A DNA stretch of 64,000 nucleotides from Bremerella sp. P1 (GCF_028748185.1 NZ_CP118164.1:868001-932000), one strand, 5' to 3'. Counted from the first letter of the stretch, positions 44,270 to 53,574 are shown. Notes: generated from the sequence alone by a model not told the origin. Translations and numbers: made by a program.

Positions 44270-46472
44270 ACTAACATCGCCGAACGTCACGAAGCCAGAA
44301 GATGCCCAACCTAAGAAGAAACGGAAGTTCCGCTTAAATCTCTCGACGAGTATCCTGATCGGACTGACGCTGGGGATCCTCTGTGGAGTCTTTTTCGGCG
44401 AATCGTGTGCCTGGCTGGGCATAATCGGTCGAGCCTACGTCGGGCTGCTTCAGATGTCGATCCTCCCTTACATGATGGTTTCGCTGATCGGCGGCATTGG
44501 GACCTTAGTCGCCGCGAAGGCTATCCGCCTGGCACTGACCGCCGGCCTGGTGCTGCTGGGATCGTGGATCTTGGCGTTCATCTGCGTCTTTCTTGCCCCT
44601 TTGGCGTACCCCGTGGTGGAAGCAGGCTCGTTCTTCAGCCCGAGCATGACGCAAGTGAAAGAGATCGACTTCATCAATCTCTACATTCCCATCAATCCGT
44701 TTCGCTCGATGGCCGAAACGATCGTGCCAGCGGTCGCCGTATTCAGCGTGGTCGTGGGCGTCGCGCTAATTGGTATCGAAACCGATAAGAAACGAGTGCT
44801 ACTCGACCTGCTTTCTGTCGCGTCGATGGTGCTCACCCGGGTTGCCGTGCTGGTGGTTCGCCTGGCTCCGTTCGGGCTTTTCGCCATCGCCGCAAATGCG
44901 GCCGGAACGATGACCATTCAAGAACTAGGACGTCTTCAGGTTTATATCGGCTCGTTCATCCTGCTGACGCTGCTGCTTACCTTCTTCGTCATGCCAGCCA
45001 TGGTGGCGATCTTCACGCCATTTCGATTTGGGGATGTCCTGCGAGCATCGCGATCGGCAATGCTGACCGGCTTCGTAACCGGAAACTTGTTCATCGTTTT
45101 GCCACTTCTGATCGAACATGGAAAAATGCTGTTTGAACGCGCAGGACTTCGGACCGACGATACCGACAGCTACATCGAAGTGCTCATTCCGGTCTCGTTT
45201 AATTTCCCGAACCTGGGGAAACTGCTGACGCTTGCGTTCGTGCTGTTCGCCGGTTGGTATACCGGCAACCAAGTTGGATTCTCCGAGTACCCCACCTTCT
45301 CAGTCCTCGGGCTTTTCTCCCTTTTCGGCGGCGTCGACTTGGCCCTTCCGTTTCTCTTGGATCAGATGCGAATCCCCTCGGATACGTATCAACTTTACGT
45401 GGTAACTGGGGTCGTCAATGGATGGTTCGCCACGCTGCTGGCAACAATGAACCTGTTCGCATTCACCCTGATCGCCACGTCGGCCGCGACAGGCAACCTA
45501 AAGATCAAGCTGCGTCAGTGCGTGATCCTGGGCACTACCGCAACGGTGCTGACCGTCGCCGTATTGCTGGCCGCGCGTGTTGGGTTCAGTTCGATCATGG
45601 GCAAGTCAGACATCGCGCAAGAAACACTCATGCAGATGCAGGTGAAGTCCGATGTCGAAACGCGTGTTCTGCGTATCGCCAACGAGACGGAACCTACCAC
45701 CGGCGAAGGATCACGGCTGGATCAGATCCTGAACCGTGGTGTACTGCGTGTCGGTTACCACCCCGACATGTACCCCTTCTGCTTCTTCAACGACAGCGAT
45801 CAGCTGGTTGGATACGATGTCGCGTTGATGCACGAACTTGCATCAACGCTCGACCTGAAACTGGAGTTCATTCCCTGGACTTACGAAACGCGCGACGATC
45901 AACTGAAGAGCGGTCAGATCGATGTCGCGATCGGCGGCCTGATGGTGACCCCGGAGCGGCTCGCCCGCATGGCACTAACTGATTCTTATATGACCATCAC
46001 AGCTGCGATTGTCATCGAGGATCACCGACGCGACGCGGTCGGTACCTGGGACGATCTACGAGAGCTCGACGGATTTCGACTGGCTGCCACTGGCCGGCGT
46101 CTTTCGCAGAATGTCAAACGCCACCTGCCAGAAACCGATGTCGTGTATGTCGACTCACCCCGCGATTTCTTTCACGAGCCGAAACAACCGTTCGACGCGA
46201 TCTTAATGACCGCCGAAGGAGGATCAGCGTACACCATCTTGTATCCAGGCTACGACGTGGCGATTCCCAAGCCGCAGTTCAAAGGGAGCGTGGCCTTCGC
46301 GATCCCATCGGACGAGCGAGGACTCGAGAAGTTCTTCAATGCGTGGCTGGCCCTCCAGGAGACTAACGGGACCCTTTCCCGGCATTACGACAAGTGGATT
46401 ATCGGCCAAGTTGCCAGCGAAGAGTCACCACGCTGGTGCGTAATTCGCGACGTGTTGCACTGGGTAGAATAA
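44262..46472 (+). CDS. Fusion of a dicarboxylate/amino-acid symporter (SDF family) and a periplasmic solute-binding domain
   Basis: The protein has 736 residues. Residues 26-440 form a multi-helix membrane domain of the SDF (DAACS/GltPh) type, with 'LTLGILCGVFFGE', 'YVGLLQMSILPYMMVSLIGG' around the L-x-M-x-x-x-P and LVVRLAPFGLFAIAA. Motifs that bind cation and substrate in the family are altered: the NMDGT position reads NFPNLG (314-319) and the serine-rich hairpin reads TGNLFIVLP (273-281). A linker leads to a family-3 solute-binding domain (about 485-730): GVLRVGYHPDMYPFCFF, GYDVALMHELAS, 'GQIDVAIGGLMVTPERLARM'. The binding domain would lie outside the membrane. Substrate unknown, perhaps an amino acid. 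Confidence 0.85.
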   Translation: MNELTSPNVTKPEDAQPKKKRKFRLNLSTSILIGLTLGILCGVFFGESCAWLGIIGRAYVGLLQMSILPYMMVSLIGGIGTLVAAKAIRLALTAGLVLLGSWILAFICVFLAPLAYPVVEAGSFFSPSMTQVKEIDFINLYIPINPFRSMAETIVPAVAVFSVVVGVALIGIETDKKRVLLDLLSVASMVLTRVAVLVVRLAPFGLFAIAANAAGTMTIQELGRLQVYIGSFILLTLLLTFFVMPAMVAIFTPFRFGDVLRASRSAMLTGFVTGNLFIVLPLLIEHGKMLFERAGLRTDDTDSYIEVLIPVSFNFPNLGKLLTLAFVLFAGWYTGNQVGFSEYPTFSVLGLFSLFGGVDLALPFLLDQMRIPSDTYQLYVVTGVVNGWFATLLATMNLFAFTLIATSAATGNLKIKLRQCVILGTTATVLTVAVLLAARVGFSSIMGKSDIAQETLMQMQVKSDVETRVLRIANETEPTTGEGSRLDQILNRGVLRVGYHPDMYPFCFFNDSDQLVGYDVALMHELASTLDLKLEFIPWTYETRDDQLKSGQIDVAIGGLMVTPERLARMALTDSYMTITAAIVIEDHRRDAVGTWDDLRELDGFRLAATGRRLSQNVKRHLPETDVVYVDSPRDFFHEPKQPFDAILMTAEGGSAYTILYPGYDVAIPKPQFKGSVAFAIPSDERGLEKFFNAWLALQETNGTLSRHYDKWIIGQVASEESPRWCVIRDVLHWVE

Positions 46473-46550
46473 GCTTGGCCCCCGCATCCCAATCGAGGGG
46501 ACGCACGGAAAATCGACGCCGGAGGCATGTTACCAAGCGAAACGATTTCC

Positions 46551-46570
46551 GGTAAATTAAATAGTTTACC
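46551..46570. repeat. Inverted repeat upstream of ubiE/menG
   Basis: GGTAAA (46551-46556) and TTTACC (46565-46570) flank an 8-nt AT-rich spacer, 36 bp before the methyltransferase start. It could be an operator for the menaquinone cluster. A 6-bp dyad can easily arise by chance. Confidence 0.3.
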
Positions 46571-46605
46571 CCGTTAGGCTTAAGACAATTCAGGCCCAAG
46601 CACGC

Positions 46606-47316
46606 ATGGCGATCGACAAATCGGGAACACGCGTTCGGCAGATGTTCTCGGAAATTGCGGGCAACTACGACCGCATGAATCATCTCTTGTCGATGAATAT
46701 CGACAAGTACTGGCGTTGGCGAACCGTTAAGATCGTCCCTCCGACTGGTGATAGCCCCATCTTGGATGTCTGCACGGGCACGGGTGATCTCGCTCTGGCT
46801 TACTACAAAGCCGCCGGCGGTAAGGTCCAAGTCGAAGCGACCGACTTCTGTCCCGAAATGCTCGAGGTGGGCGAGGTCAAGAAACAGAAGCTCGGCATCA
46901 ACGGTCAGGTTCGCTTCCAAGAGGCTGACACTCAGCATCTTCCCTTTGAAGACGACACATTTCAGATTGTCTCGGTCGCCTTTGGTCTGCGGAATGTCGC
47001 CGATACCGATCTGGGTCTGAAAGAGATGGCTCGTGTTTGTCGGCCCGGTGGCAAGGTCGCCGTGCTGGAATTCTCGCAGCCCCGATATCAGCCGTTCCGA
47101 GGCGTGTACCAGTTCTACTTCAAAAACATTCTTCCCCGAGTCGGTCAGGCCCTGGCCAGGAACAAACAAGATGCCTACAAGTACCTGCCAGACAGCGTCG
47201 GTGAATTCCCCCACGGGGAAGCATTGGCCGAGCGGATGCGTGGTGCAGGCCTGAAGGATGTCTTCTTCAAGCCGTTCACCTTTGGTGTTGCAACTTTGTA
47301 CGTGGGGACGAAATGA
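46606..47316 (+). CDS. ubiE: Demethylmenaquinone methyltransferase (UbiE/MenG)
   Basis: The protein has 236 residues. It shows the UbiE/MenG pattern: 'VRQMFSEIAGNYDRMNHLLS', PILDVCTGTGDLAL (S-adenosylmethionine binding), 'VAFGLRNVADTDLGLKEMAR' and RPGGKVAVLEFSQP. It adds the last methyl group in menaquinone (and ubiquinone) synthesis. Neighbours ubiX, a ubiA-like gene and mqnE point to menaquinone. Its stop overlaps the ubiX ATG by 4 bp. Confidence 0.93.
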   Translation: MAIDKSGTRVRQMFSEIAGNYDRMNHLLSMNIDKYWRWRTVKIVPPTGDSPILDVCTGTGDLALAYYKAAGGKVQVEATDFCPEMLEVGEVKKQKLGINGQVRFQEADTQHLPFEDDTFQIVSVAFGLRNVADTDLGLKEMARVCRPGGKVAVLEFSQPRYQPFRGVYQFYFKNILPRVGQALARNKQDAYKYLPDSVGEFPHGEALAERMRGAGLKDVFFKPFTFGVATLYVGTK

Positions 47317-47966
47317 GCCTGCCCGTTGTCGTGGCAATCACCGGAGCAAGCGGGGCCGTCTATGCCCAGCGGCTTCTGAACGTGCTGCACCACAGTGGTT
47401 ACGACGTACAGCTCTCGATCAGTCCTTCGGGAAAGATTGTGCTGCAGCAGGAAATGGGCATCCAGCTTGAACTCGACAATTTCGATCCCGAAACGATCAT
47501 TCCACTGACGGTCGACGCGGAAGATAGGCGACTGCTGGAAACGATTGCTCTCAATCAGGCGACCAAGCCCGGCGACTTCCAGTATTTCCACTTTGCCAAT
47601 TTCATGGCTCCGATGGCGAGTGGTTCGGCACGTTCGGCAGGCATGGTCGTCTGTCCTTGCTCTGGCGGCACCTTGGCCGGCATTGTCGGTGGGACGTGTA
47701 CCAATCTCATTCAGCGGGCGGCCGAAGTCCATTTGAAGGAACGCCGCAAGCTGATCCTCGTTCCGCGCGAGACGCCCCTTTCCTTGGGCTACATCGATAA
47801 TATGAAACGGGCGACCGAAGCAGGTGCCGTTGTCATGCCGGCCATGCCGGGTTGGTATCACGGGGTGAACTCACTAAACGACCTGATCGATTTCATGGTG
47901 GCCCGGATTTTAGATCAGTTGGAAATACCACACGCTTTGATGCAACGCTGGGGAGAAGATGCCTGA
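47313..47966 (+). CDS. ubiX: Flavin prenyltransferase UbiX
   Basis: The protein has 217 residues. ITGASGAVYAQRLLNVL at the N-terminus binds FMN; 'PCSGGTLAGIVGGTCTNLI' and 'KLILVPRETPLS' are UbiX hallmarks. The enzyme makes prenylated FMN, the cofactor of UbiD-type decarboxylases, which in this pathway act on futalosine-derived naphthoate. No ubiD-like gene is in the window. It overlaps the genes on both sides (4 and 8 bp), so the three are translated together. Confidence 0.93.
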   Translation: MSLPVVVAITGASGAVYAQRLLNVLHHSGYDVQLSISPSGKIVLQQEMGIQLELDNFDPETIIPLTVDAEDRRLLETIALNQATKPGDFQYFHFANFMAPMASGSARSAGMVVCPCSGGTLAGIVGGTCTNLIQRAAEVHLKERRKLILVPRETPLSLGYIDNMKRATEAGAVVMPAMPGWYHGVNSLNDLIDFMVARILDQLEIPHALMQRWGEDA

Positions 47967-48867
47967 GCGACTTCGTCATATTCTGGAAATGATCCGCTTC
48001 AGCCATACGGTCTTCGCCATGCCGTTTGCCGTATTGGCGACGATCATGGCCTGGTGCCTGCCGGCTCCGGGAAGCGAAACGGTCACACTCACATGGCAAG
48101 CATGCCTGGGAATTGTGCTGTGCATGGTCTTTGCTCGCAGCGCGGCAATGGCGTTCAATCGGCTGGTCGATCGGAAGATTGATGCCGAGAACCCACGGAC
48201 CGCCACTCGGCATTTGCCAGCAGGCATCCTTTCGGTGAAGAGCGTCATTTTGTTCACGGTCATTTGCAGCATCGGCTTTGTGGCCTCTACGCTATTGTTC
48301 TGGCCCAACTGGCTTCCGCTGGCGTTGTCGGTGCCAGTGTTGGCGTTTTTGTGCGGATACAGCTACACGAAGCGATTCACCTCGCTGGCCCACTATTGGC
48401 TTGGCATCTCGCTGATGCTTGCCCCCATTTGTGCCTGGGTCGCGATTCGCGGCGAAGTGGTTCTGGCCCATCCGGCCGATATCTTGCCAGCATTGATGCT
48501 GGGCCTGGGCGTTCTGTTCTGGGTCGCCGGCTTCGACATCATTTATGCCTGCCAAGATGCCGAATTCGACCGTGATGCCAAGCTTCGTAGTGTACCAGCT
48601 AAGTTCGGTGTACCAGGAGCTTTACGGATTGCCGCGGTCAGCCATTTTCTGGCTGTGCTGGCATTCGCTGCTCTGCCCTTCACGGCGTCGTCGCTGGGAA
48701 TCATCTACTGGATTGGATTAGCCGCGGTGGCTGGCCTGCTGCTGTACGAACACGCTTTGGTTCGCCCTAACGACCTATCGAAGGTCAACCTGGCGTTTTT
48801 CAATGTGAATACGATCATCGGGATTGGAGTTCTGGCATTTACCAGTATCGATCTCCTTTGGAATTGA
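47959..48867 (+). CDS. UbiA-family polyprenyltransferase (menaquinone, MqnP-like)
   Basis: The protein has 302 residues with about eight or nine membrane helices. The first prenyl-diphosphate motif is N67-x3-D71-x3-D75 (FNRLVDRKIDAENPRT) and the second 'DAEFDRDAKLRSVPAKFG'. It belongs to the UbiA family, which joins a polyprenyl chain to an aromatic acid. In bacteria with mqnE, a UbiA-like enzyme (MqnP) acts on 1,4-dihydroxy-6-naphthoate, and the cluster makes that role likely. It overlaps ubiX by 8 bp and is followed by mqnE after 114 bp. Confidence 0.87.
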   Translation: MPERLRHILEMIRFSHTVFAMPFAVLATIMAWCLPAPGSETVTLTWQACLGIVLCMVFARSAAMAFNRLVDRKIDAENPRTATRHLPAGILSVKSVILFTVICSIGFVASTLLFWPNWLPLALSVPVLAFLCGYSYTKRFTSLAHYWLGISLMLAPICAWVAIRGEVVLAHPADILPALMLGLGVLFWVAGFDIIYACQDAEFDRDAKLRSVPAKFGVPGALRIAAVSHFLAVLAFAALPFTASSLGIIYWIGLAAVAGLLLYEHALVRPNDLSKVNLAFFNVNTIIGIGVLAFTSIDLLWN

Positions 48868-48981
48868 CCCACCTTGCGGCGTGACGCCCAAATCGCGACC
48901 ATAAACGTTAAGAATCGCGCCGGCAGTGCGGTTCCAACAACATAAGAACATTCGCCCCTTTACTGAGCCAAGCGACCTGGA

Positions 48982-50133
48982 ATGACTCGAGCAGACAAGA
49001 TTTCGTTGGATACCATCGGTAAGAAGGTCGAGAATGGCGAACGCCTGAATCTGGACGAAGGGGTCTTCCTGTACCAGGACGACGTTCCGTTGAACGAAGT
49101 CGCCGAGCTGGCTAACATGGTTCGCGAGCGGAAGAACGGCAACTACGCGTATTACAATATTAATACGCACTTAAACCCAACCAACGTCTGCGTCTACCGC
49201 TGTAACTTCTGTGCATTCCGCGCCGACCTTCGTGACCCACGCGGATACCTGATGAGCGACGAGCAGATTCTCGCTCGTGGTCAGGAAGCGGTCGACAATG
49301 GCTGCACCGAAATGCATATCGTTGGTGGTCTTCATCACCAGAAGAAGTTCGACTGGTACGTCAACGTCGTGAAGATCCTGCACGACGCGTTCCCCAAGCT
49401 TCACCTCAAAGCGTGGACCGCGGTTGAGATCAATTGGTTCGAGTTCCTTACCAAGAAGTCGGTTCGCGAAGTGCTGGAAGTGCTGCGTGACGCAGGCCTC
49501 GGCAGCATGCCAGGCGGCGGTGCCGAAATCTTCCACCGCGAAGTTCGTGATCAGATCTGCGAACACAAGGCCGACACCGGCAAGTGGCACGAGATCCATC
49601 GCACGGCTCACGAGATGGGCATCAAGACGAACGCCACGATGCTGTACGGTCACATCGAGAACGCCTATCACCGCGTCGATCACTTGATTCGCTTGCGAGA
49701 AACGCAAGACGTCAGCGGCGGCTTCCAGACGTTCATTCCGCTGGCCTTCCACCCGGATAACACAGAACTGGCCGAACTCAAAAAGCTGAAGAAGCCATCG
49801 GTGGTAATGGACCTGCGAACGATGGCCGTCTCGCGTCTGATGCTGGACAACTTCCCGCACATCAAAGCGTACTGGATCATGCTCGGCATCGGCACGGCTC
49901 AAACGGCCCTGTCTTACGGAGCCGACGACATCGACGGTACCGTGCGTCATGAACTGATCTACCACGACGCTGGCGCCACCACGCCGGAAGTCATGTCGGT
50001 CGAAGACATCCAGCGTCTGATTGTCGAAGCAGGCCGAGAACCAGTCGAACGCGACACCGTCTACAACCGCGTGATTCGCGATCCGCAGAATATGTCGGAG
50101 TGGACGACAGGCGAACCGTTGGAAGTGGGTTAA
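48982..50133 (+). CDS. mqnE: Aminofutalosine synthase MqnE (radical SAM)
   Basis: The protein has 383 residues. The radical-SAM cluster is C70-x3-C74-x2-C77 (NVCVYRCNFCAF). 'GGGAEIFHREVRDQICEHK', 'EIHRTAHEMGIKTNATMLYG', 'SRLMLDNFPHIKAYWIMLG' and 'GADDIDGTVRHELIYHDAGA' are the patterns of MqnE rather than MqnC or the F420 enzymes. MqnE forms aminofutalosine from S-adenosylmethionine and enolpyruvyl-benzoate, an early step of the futalosine menaquinone route. mqnA, mqnB, mqnC and mqnD are not in the window. Length is normal. Confidence 0.92.
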   Translation: MTRADKISLDTIGKKVENGERLNLDEGVFLYQDDVPLNEVAELANMVRERKNGNYAYYNINTHLNPTNVCVYRCNFCAFRADLRDPRGYLMSDEQILARGQEAVDNGCTEMHIVGGLHHQKKFDWYVNVVKILHDAFPKLHLKAWTAVEINWFEFLTKKSVREVLEVLRDAGLGSMPGGGAEIFHREVRDQICEHKADTGKWHEIHRTAHEMGIKTNATMLYGHIENAYHRVDHLIRLRETQDVSGGFQTFIPLAFHPDNTELAELKKLKKPSVVMDLRTMAVSRLMLDNFPHIKAYWIMLGIGTAQTALSYGADDIDGTVRHELIYHDAGATTPEVMSVEDIQRLIVEAGREPVERDTVYNRVIRDPQNMSEWTTGEPLEVG

Positions 50134-50201
50134 GTTGACCCCCGACCAAGATTGTTCCCATAATTGATGCATCCCATCCGGAACTATGTGGAGCATCACT
50201 T

Positions 50202-50996
50202 GTGGAAGGTCTGTTTGAATTATTCTTTGCACCAGTGGTGGCATTCTTCGAGGCCTTAGCTGGGCTCATTTGCGCGGTTGCCACAATCGTGGGTGAGATC
50301 GTCGGATTCTTTTTCGAACTTCTGCTCCTCGCATTGTTCAAGGGAATTACGCCGGCCAAGCAACGTTTCCGTGAAGGACCTCGTAAGGCTTCACGGGAAC
50401 CTGGTCCCGTCATGACGGTGATCTGCTCAATTGGATTCGTAATATTTGTCGCTGTCGGCCTAACGTTTTTGATTCGCAGCGGAATCGAGCACTCCCGCAC
50501 AGTCACAACGCAGGACCAAGTTGACGCACTGGCCGATGCCTATATTGCGCAGTTGGAGAACAAAGAAGGTGACCTTGTGCCTGGTCCTTCTGGTCACCAC
50601 GACGCTTGGGATAATGCAATCGTTTTGCAAGAGAATGATTTCGTCGTCGGAACCCAGGTGGTCGTTCGTTCGAATGGTCCGGACGGCCAGCCTAACTCTG
50701 GTGACGACATCGCAGCCGTTCGTTACCACAAGACGAATGCGAAAGAGATCCGAGACCATCTCGTCGATAAGGCAGTCGGAAAGTTTGAGAAATTCTTTGC
50801 CAAGGAAGCTGAAGAGAACCAAAATCAGGCCGAACTAGAACTACAGGAGCAGGTTCCCAACGCCAATGAACTTGCCGAGCATGAAGCGGCCGATGCACCG
50901 CTACCCGCTGAGCCAGATGCCGAGGCTCAGGACGAAAAGAAACAGGGCTGGAGGCTTCCCTCCATTAAGTTTGGCTCAGGCAAGAAGGACAAGTAG
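50202..50996 (+). CDS. Membrane protein with a pseudopilin (GspG)-like C-terminal segment
   Basis: The protein has 264 residues. Hydrophobic segments lie at about 10-48 and 72-92. Residues 130-170 read HHDAWDNAIVLQ, VVVRSNGPDG and NSGDDIAAVR, which resemble the C-terminal beta sheet and calcium loop of major pseudopilins (D-x-W-G-N-P, S-x-G-P-D-G, D-D-I). There is no prepilin cleavage site. A helical acidic tail ends in a basic stretch. The start is GTG at 50202 with GTGGAG 9 nt upstream. Function unknown. Confidence 0.65.
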   Translation: MEGLFELFFAPVVAFFEALAGLICAVATIVGEIVGFFFELLLLALFKGITPAKQRFREGPRKASREPGPVMTVICSIGFVIFVAVGLTFLIRSGIEHSRTVTTQDQVDALADAYIAQLENKEGDLVPGPSGHHDAWDNAIVLQENDFVVGTQVVVRSNGPDGQPNSGDDIAAVRYHKTNAKEIRDHLVDKAVGKFEKFFAKEAEENQNQAELELQEQVPNANELAEHEAADAPLPAEPDAEAQDEKKQGWRLPSIKFGSGKKDK

Positions 50997-51087
50997 CCTG
51001 GATTTTGAGCGCATTGGCGATTCGCTTTCGTTAGAATTCGCTCATTGCTCTCATCTCGTCTGTTAACCCTCGCCCCATCGTGCTGCC

Positions 51088-52110
51088 ATGCTGATCAACG
51101 CCTACTGCACGCATCGCAATCCGCCTGCGCTGGAATTCCCTCACGATTTGATCGGAAGCCGAGACCTTTCGGATCCGGAACTGGCCGAGCACCTAAATGG
51201 GTTAATCGGTTTCATCATGCAAGGTGGTGAGCGTGAGATGACGCAAACGCTGTATCACGTTTATCGCCATATCGAGCGTGTCAAGAATCACCTGAGCCTG
51301 GAAGTCGAAGACGATCACCTCGATGCGTTTGCCTCGTGGGCGTGGGACGCCAATGCGATTGTGTTTCTGCCCGATGGATCGGTGTGTGATCCCAACGGTA
51401 ACGTGCTGGTTTCGCCGGAAGATGGTGGCAGCGATCCAGAAGCCCAGGTCCCCTACCCCGAAGACGCCCATCATCGCAAACAAGCGATTTCCCAGGATCT
51501 AAGTGACCTGAAGTTGCAGCCATACGAAGGGCTGCCCCCAGTGATTGGCGAGAACGAGGTCGACCTGAGATCGGCCAAAGAAGTGGCCCGCCGAGCGATC
51601 GCACTGATGGCGGTGGCGGTTCGAGCGGAAGGGCTGGCCTCGGGCGAACCGATTCCAGTCGCAGAAATTCGCGAACGTCTTCCCCAAGCCTTCGAGGTTT
51701 TTACGCCGGTCGAACAAGCATTCATGGATAACGATTCGCCAGACCAGCAGTCGGTCATCAATCATGCCTGGCGGTACGAGTGTTTGTTCGTCTTACAGTG
51801 GGCACTTGGACATTTCGACGAGCTTCATTTTCCTTCCGCGATCTGTGACGTGCCAGAAGTCGCAGGCGACATCCTGCACCGCGATCGAGACGAGATGATC
51901 GCCGAGGCCAAGCTGCGTCCGACGAAGGAAATCCTCGACGAAGTCGATCTGCACTTTCGCTTGCATTGGATTGCCCGTCAGGCGGACCAGAAAGGCCACC
52001 CAGCTCCAGCAGGACTCGACATCGGCGTGATTCAAGAACGCCGCGTCGCACTCAACTGGCTGATTCGATTCGAGAATGCCGACTGGGACGATGTCGACTG
52101 CCCGACGTAG
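51088..52110 (+). CDS. DUF4272-domain protein
   Basis: The protein has 340 residues, soluble. An N-terminal part (about 1-120) of unknown fold precedes a region from about 155 that fits DUF4272: LRSAKEVARRAIALMAVAVR, 'EVFTPVEQAFMDND', 'WRYECLFVLQWALGHFDEL' and FPSAICDV. DUF4272 proteins have no known function. The gene stands alone, convergent with the sulfatase gene, whose stop lies 6 bp from its own. No signal peptide. Confidence 0.72.
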   Translation: MLINAYCTHRNPPALEFPHDLIGSRDLSDPELAEHLNGLIGFIMQGGEREMTQTLYHVYRHIERVKNHLSLEVEDDHLDAFASWAWDANAIVFLPDGSVCDPNGNVLVSPEDGGSDPEAQVPYPEDAHHRKQAISQDLSDLKLQPYEGLPPVIGENEVDLRSAKEVARRAIALMAVAVRAEGLASGEPIPVAEIRERLPQAFEVFTPVEQAFMDNDSPDQQSVINHAWRYECLFVLQWALGHFDELHFPSAICDVPEVAGDILHRDRDEMIAEAKLRPTKEILDEVDLHFRLHWIARQADQKGHPAPAGLDIGVIQERRVALNWLIRFENADWDDVDCPT

Positions 52111-52116
52111 ACCGCG

Positions 52117-53574
52117 TTACTTGCCAGCACCCTGTTGCCTCAGCAACGTATCCAGCTCTTTAATCTTCTGTTGAATCTCAGGCCGTGGATCATTGATCAA
52201 ATTGTTATTCTCGCTGGGGTCATCTACCAAATCGAAGAACTCGTCACAGCCTTCGTTATGGCTATTGCGTACGAGCTTGTAACGATCGGTCCGATAACAT
52301 CGCAGCGAAGCGGTCGCGTAGTGGATCATATCATATTCGGCAAAGACGTCATTGTTCCACTTGTCCGGCTGCTCGCCCCGTAACAGCGGCAAGAGGCTAC
52401 GCCCTTTCAGTTTCGGATCGGCATTCACATCGGCAACTTCCGCCAGTGTGGGGAACACATCGAGCGACGATGCGGTTCTCAAGACGACCGTACCAGGAGC
52501 CACGACACCGGGCCAACGCACGACGGCTGGAACGCGAAGAGATTCGTCATACAGGTTGGGGCGATACTTTTTGGAGATCACACGCACCCCGTTGTGATAC
52601 TCACCAGGGGGCTGTTTCTTCGTCGCCCATAGGCCGTTCCCTTTGTGCCAGATTCCATGGTGCCCCATGTTGAATCCATGATCGGAAGTGAAAATCACGA
52701 TGGTGTTCGCCGCCAGCTGGTTTTTATCCAACGCATCGAGCAGTCGCCCCAGGTTTCGGTCGACGCCTGACGTGCTGGCGAGATACTCGCGCATCATCTT
52801 CTTGACCCGCGTGATGTCGAGGCCGGGATAGTCTGGAATTGTCGGATCCAACTCGGCATAGGGCTTCCAATCTTCCGGCGCCACGGGAAGCCAGCGGCCA
52901 TGGGGTGCCCTGGTGGCCAGGCAAAGAAAGAAGGGTCGATGCTTGTTTCGCTGGATGAAATCAATCGCCCGGTCAGTCAGGATATCGGTCGTCAGTCCCT
53001 CGAATTGGCGAACTTCTCCGTCTTCTTCCAGCGTGGGATTATCAGGCGTCGTTCCGCCACCAGTCAGTCCCATGAAGTAGTCAAACCCATGCTTCGTAGG
53101 ATGAAACTTCTCATTGCCTGGTGCCGTCCAGTCTCCCAAGTGCCATTTGCCAACCAGTCCCGTGCGGTAGCCGGCTGATTGTAAAAGTTCTGCGATCGTC
53201 ATCGTACTGTCCGGGTCCAAACGAACTTCGTCGTTGGGATCGTACAGCTTGTGCCCTGGCTGAGGAATGAAATCGGGAATCCCCAATTCGCTGGCATACC
53301 GCCCTGTCATGAACGATGCCCGAGCCGGACTACAAACGGGCGTCGTGCAAAAGAAGTTACGAAAAACAGCCCCTTCACTGGCGAGTCGATCGATGTTCGG
53401 TGTCGCCGCGGCGGGAACCTCGCGGTACTGTCCCGAGCGAACCGCCGAACCAAATGCCCACGGTGCTTGATCGTCGGTCAACACGATAATGATGTTCGGC
53501 TTCGCCGCCACGGCAGGCACGGCTGTGGTGATCGATAAAAAAGCTGCCAGAGCAGCGAAGATTGCTTTGGACAT
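52117..53574 (-). CDS. Secreted sulfatase (type I, formylglycine-dependent)
   Basis: The protein has 485 residues with a signal peptide (about 1-24). Metal ligands D34 and D35 (LTDDQ) and the active-site motif CSPAR (C81, converted to formylglycine) in 'TTPVCSPARASFMTGRYASE' mark a type I sulfatase. 'TSDHGFNMGHHGIWHKG' gives later metal and substrate ligands. It likely releases sulfate from algal or other polysaccharides; planctomycetes carry many such enzymes. The anaerobic or aerobic maturase is not in the window. The substrate cannot be told; choline-sulfatase and iduronate-like groups are possible. Confidence 0.92.
   Translation of the reverse strand: MSKAIFAALAAFLSITTAVPAVAAKPNIIIVLTDDQAPWAFGSAVRSGQYREVPAAATPNIDRLASEGAVFRNFFCTTPVCSPARASFMTGRYASELGIPDFIPQPGHKLYDPNDEVRLDPDSTMTIAELLQSAGYRTGLVGKWHLGDWTAPGNEKFHPTKHGFDYFMGLTGGGTTPDNPTLEEDGEVRQFEGLTTDILTDRAIDFIQRNKHRPFFLCLATRAPHGRWLPVAPEDWKPYAELDPTIPDYPGLDITRVKKMMREYLASTSGVDRNLGRLLDALDKNQLAANTIVIFTSDHGFNMGHHGIWHKGNGLWATKKQPPGEYHNGVRVISKKYRPNLYDESLRVPAVVRWPGVVAPGTVVLRTASSLDVFPTLAEVADVNADPKLKGRSLLPLLRGEQPDKWNNDVFAEYDMIHYATASLRCYRTDRYKLVRNSHNEGCDEFFDLVDDPSENNNLINDPRPEIQQKIKELDTLLRQQGAGK

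Noticed and set aside
48982-50133. MqnC or F420-synthase-type radical SAM enzyme
   Set aside because: The internal motifs (GGGAEIF, EIHRTAHE, NATMLYG) match aminofutalosine synthase better, and the cluster fits menaquinone.
49171-50244. Long open frame antisense to mqnE
   Set aside because: It mirrors the codon pattern of a strongly conserved enzyme; such antisense frames are common in GC-rich genes. Similar long antisense frames over motB (950-1741), fliK (7004-7819), the secreted TPR genes (30060-31004, 32462-33496) were rejected for the same reason.
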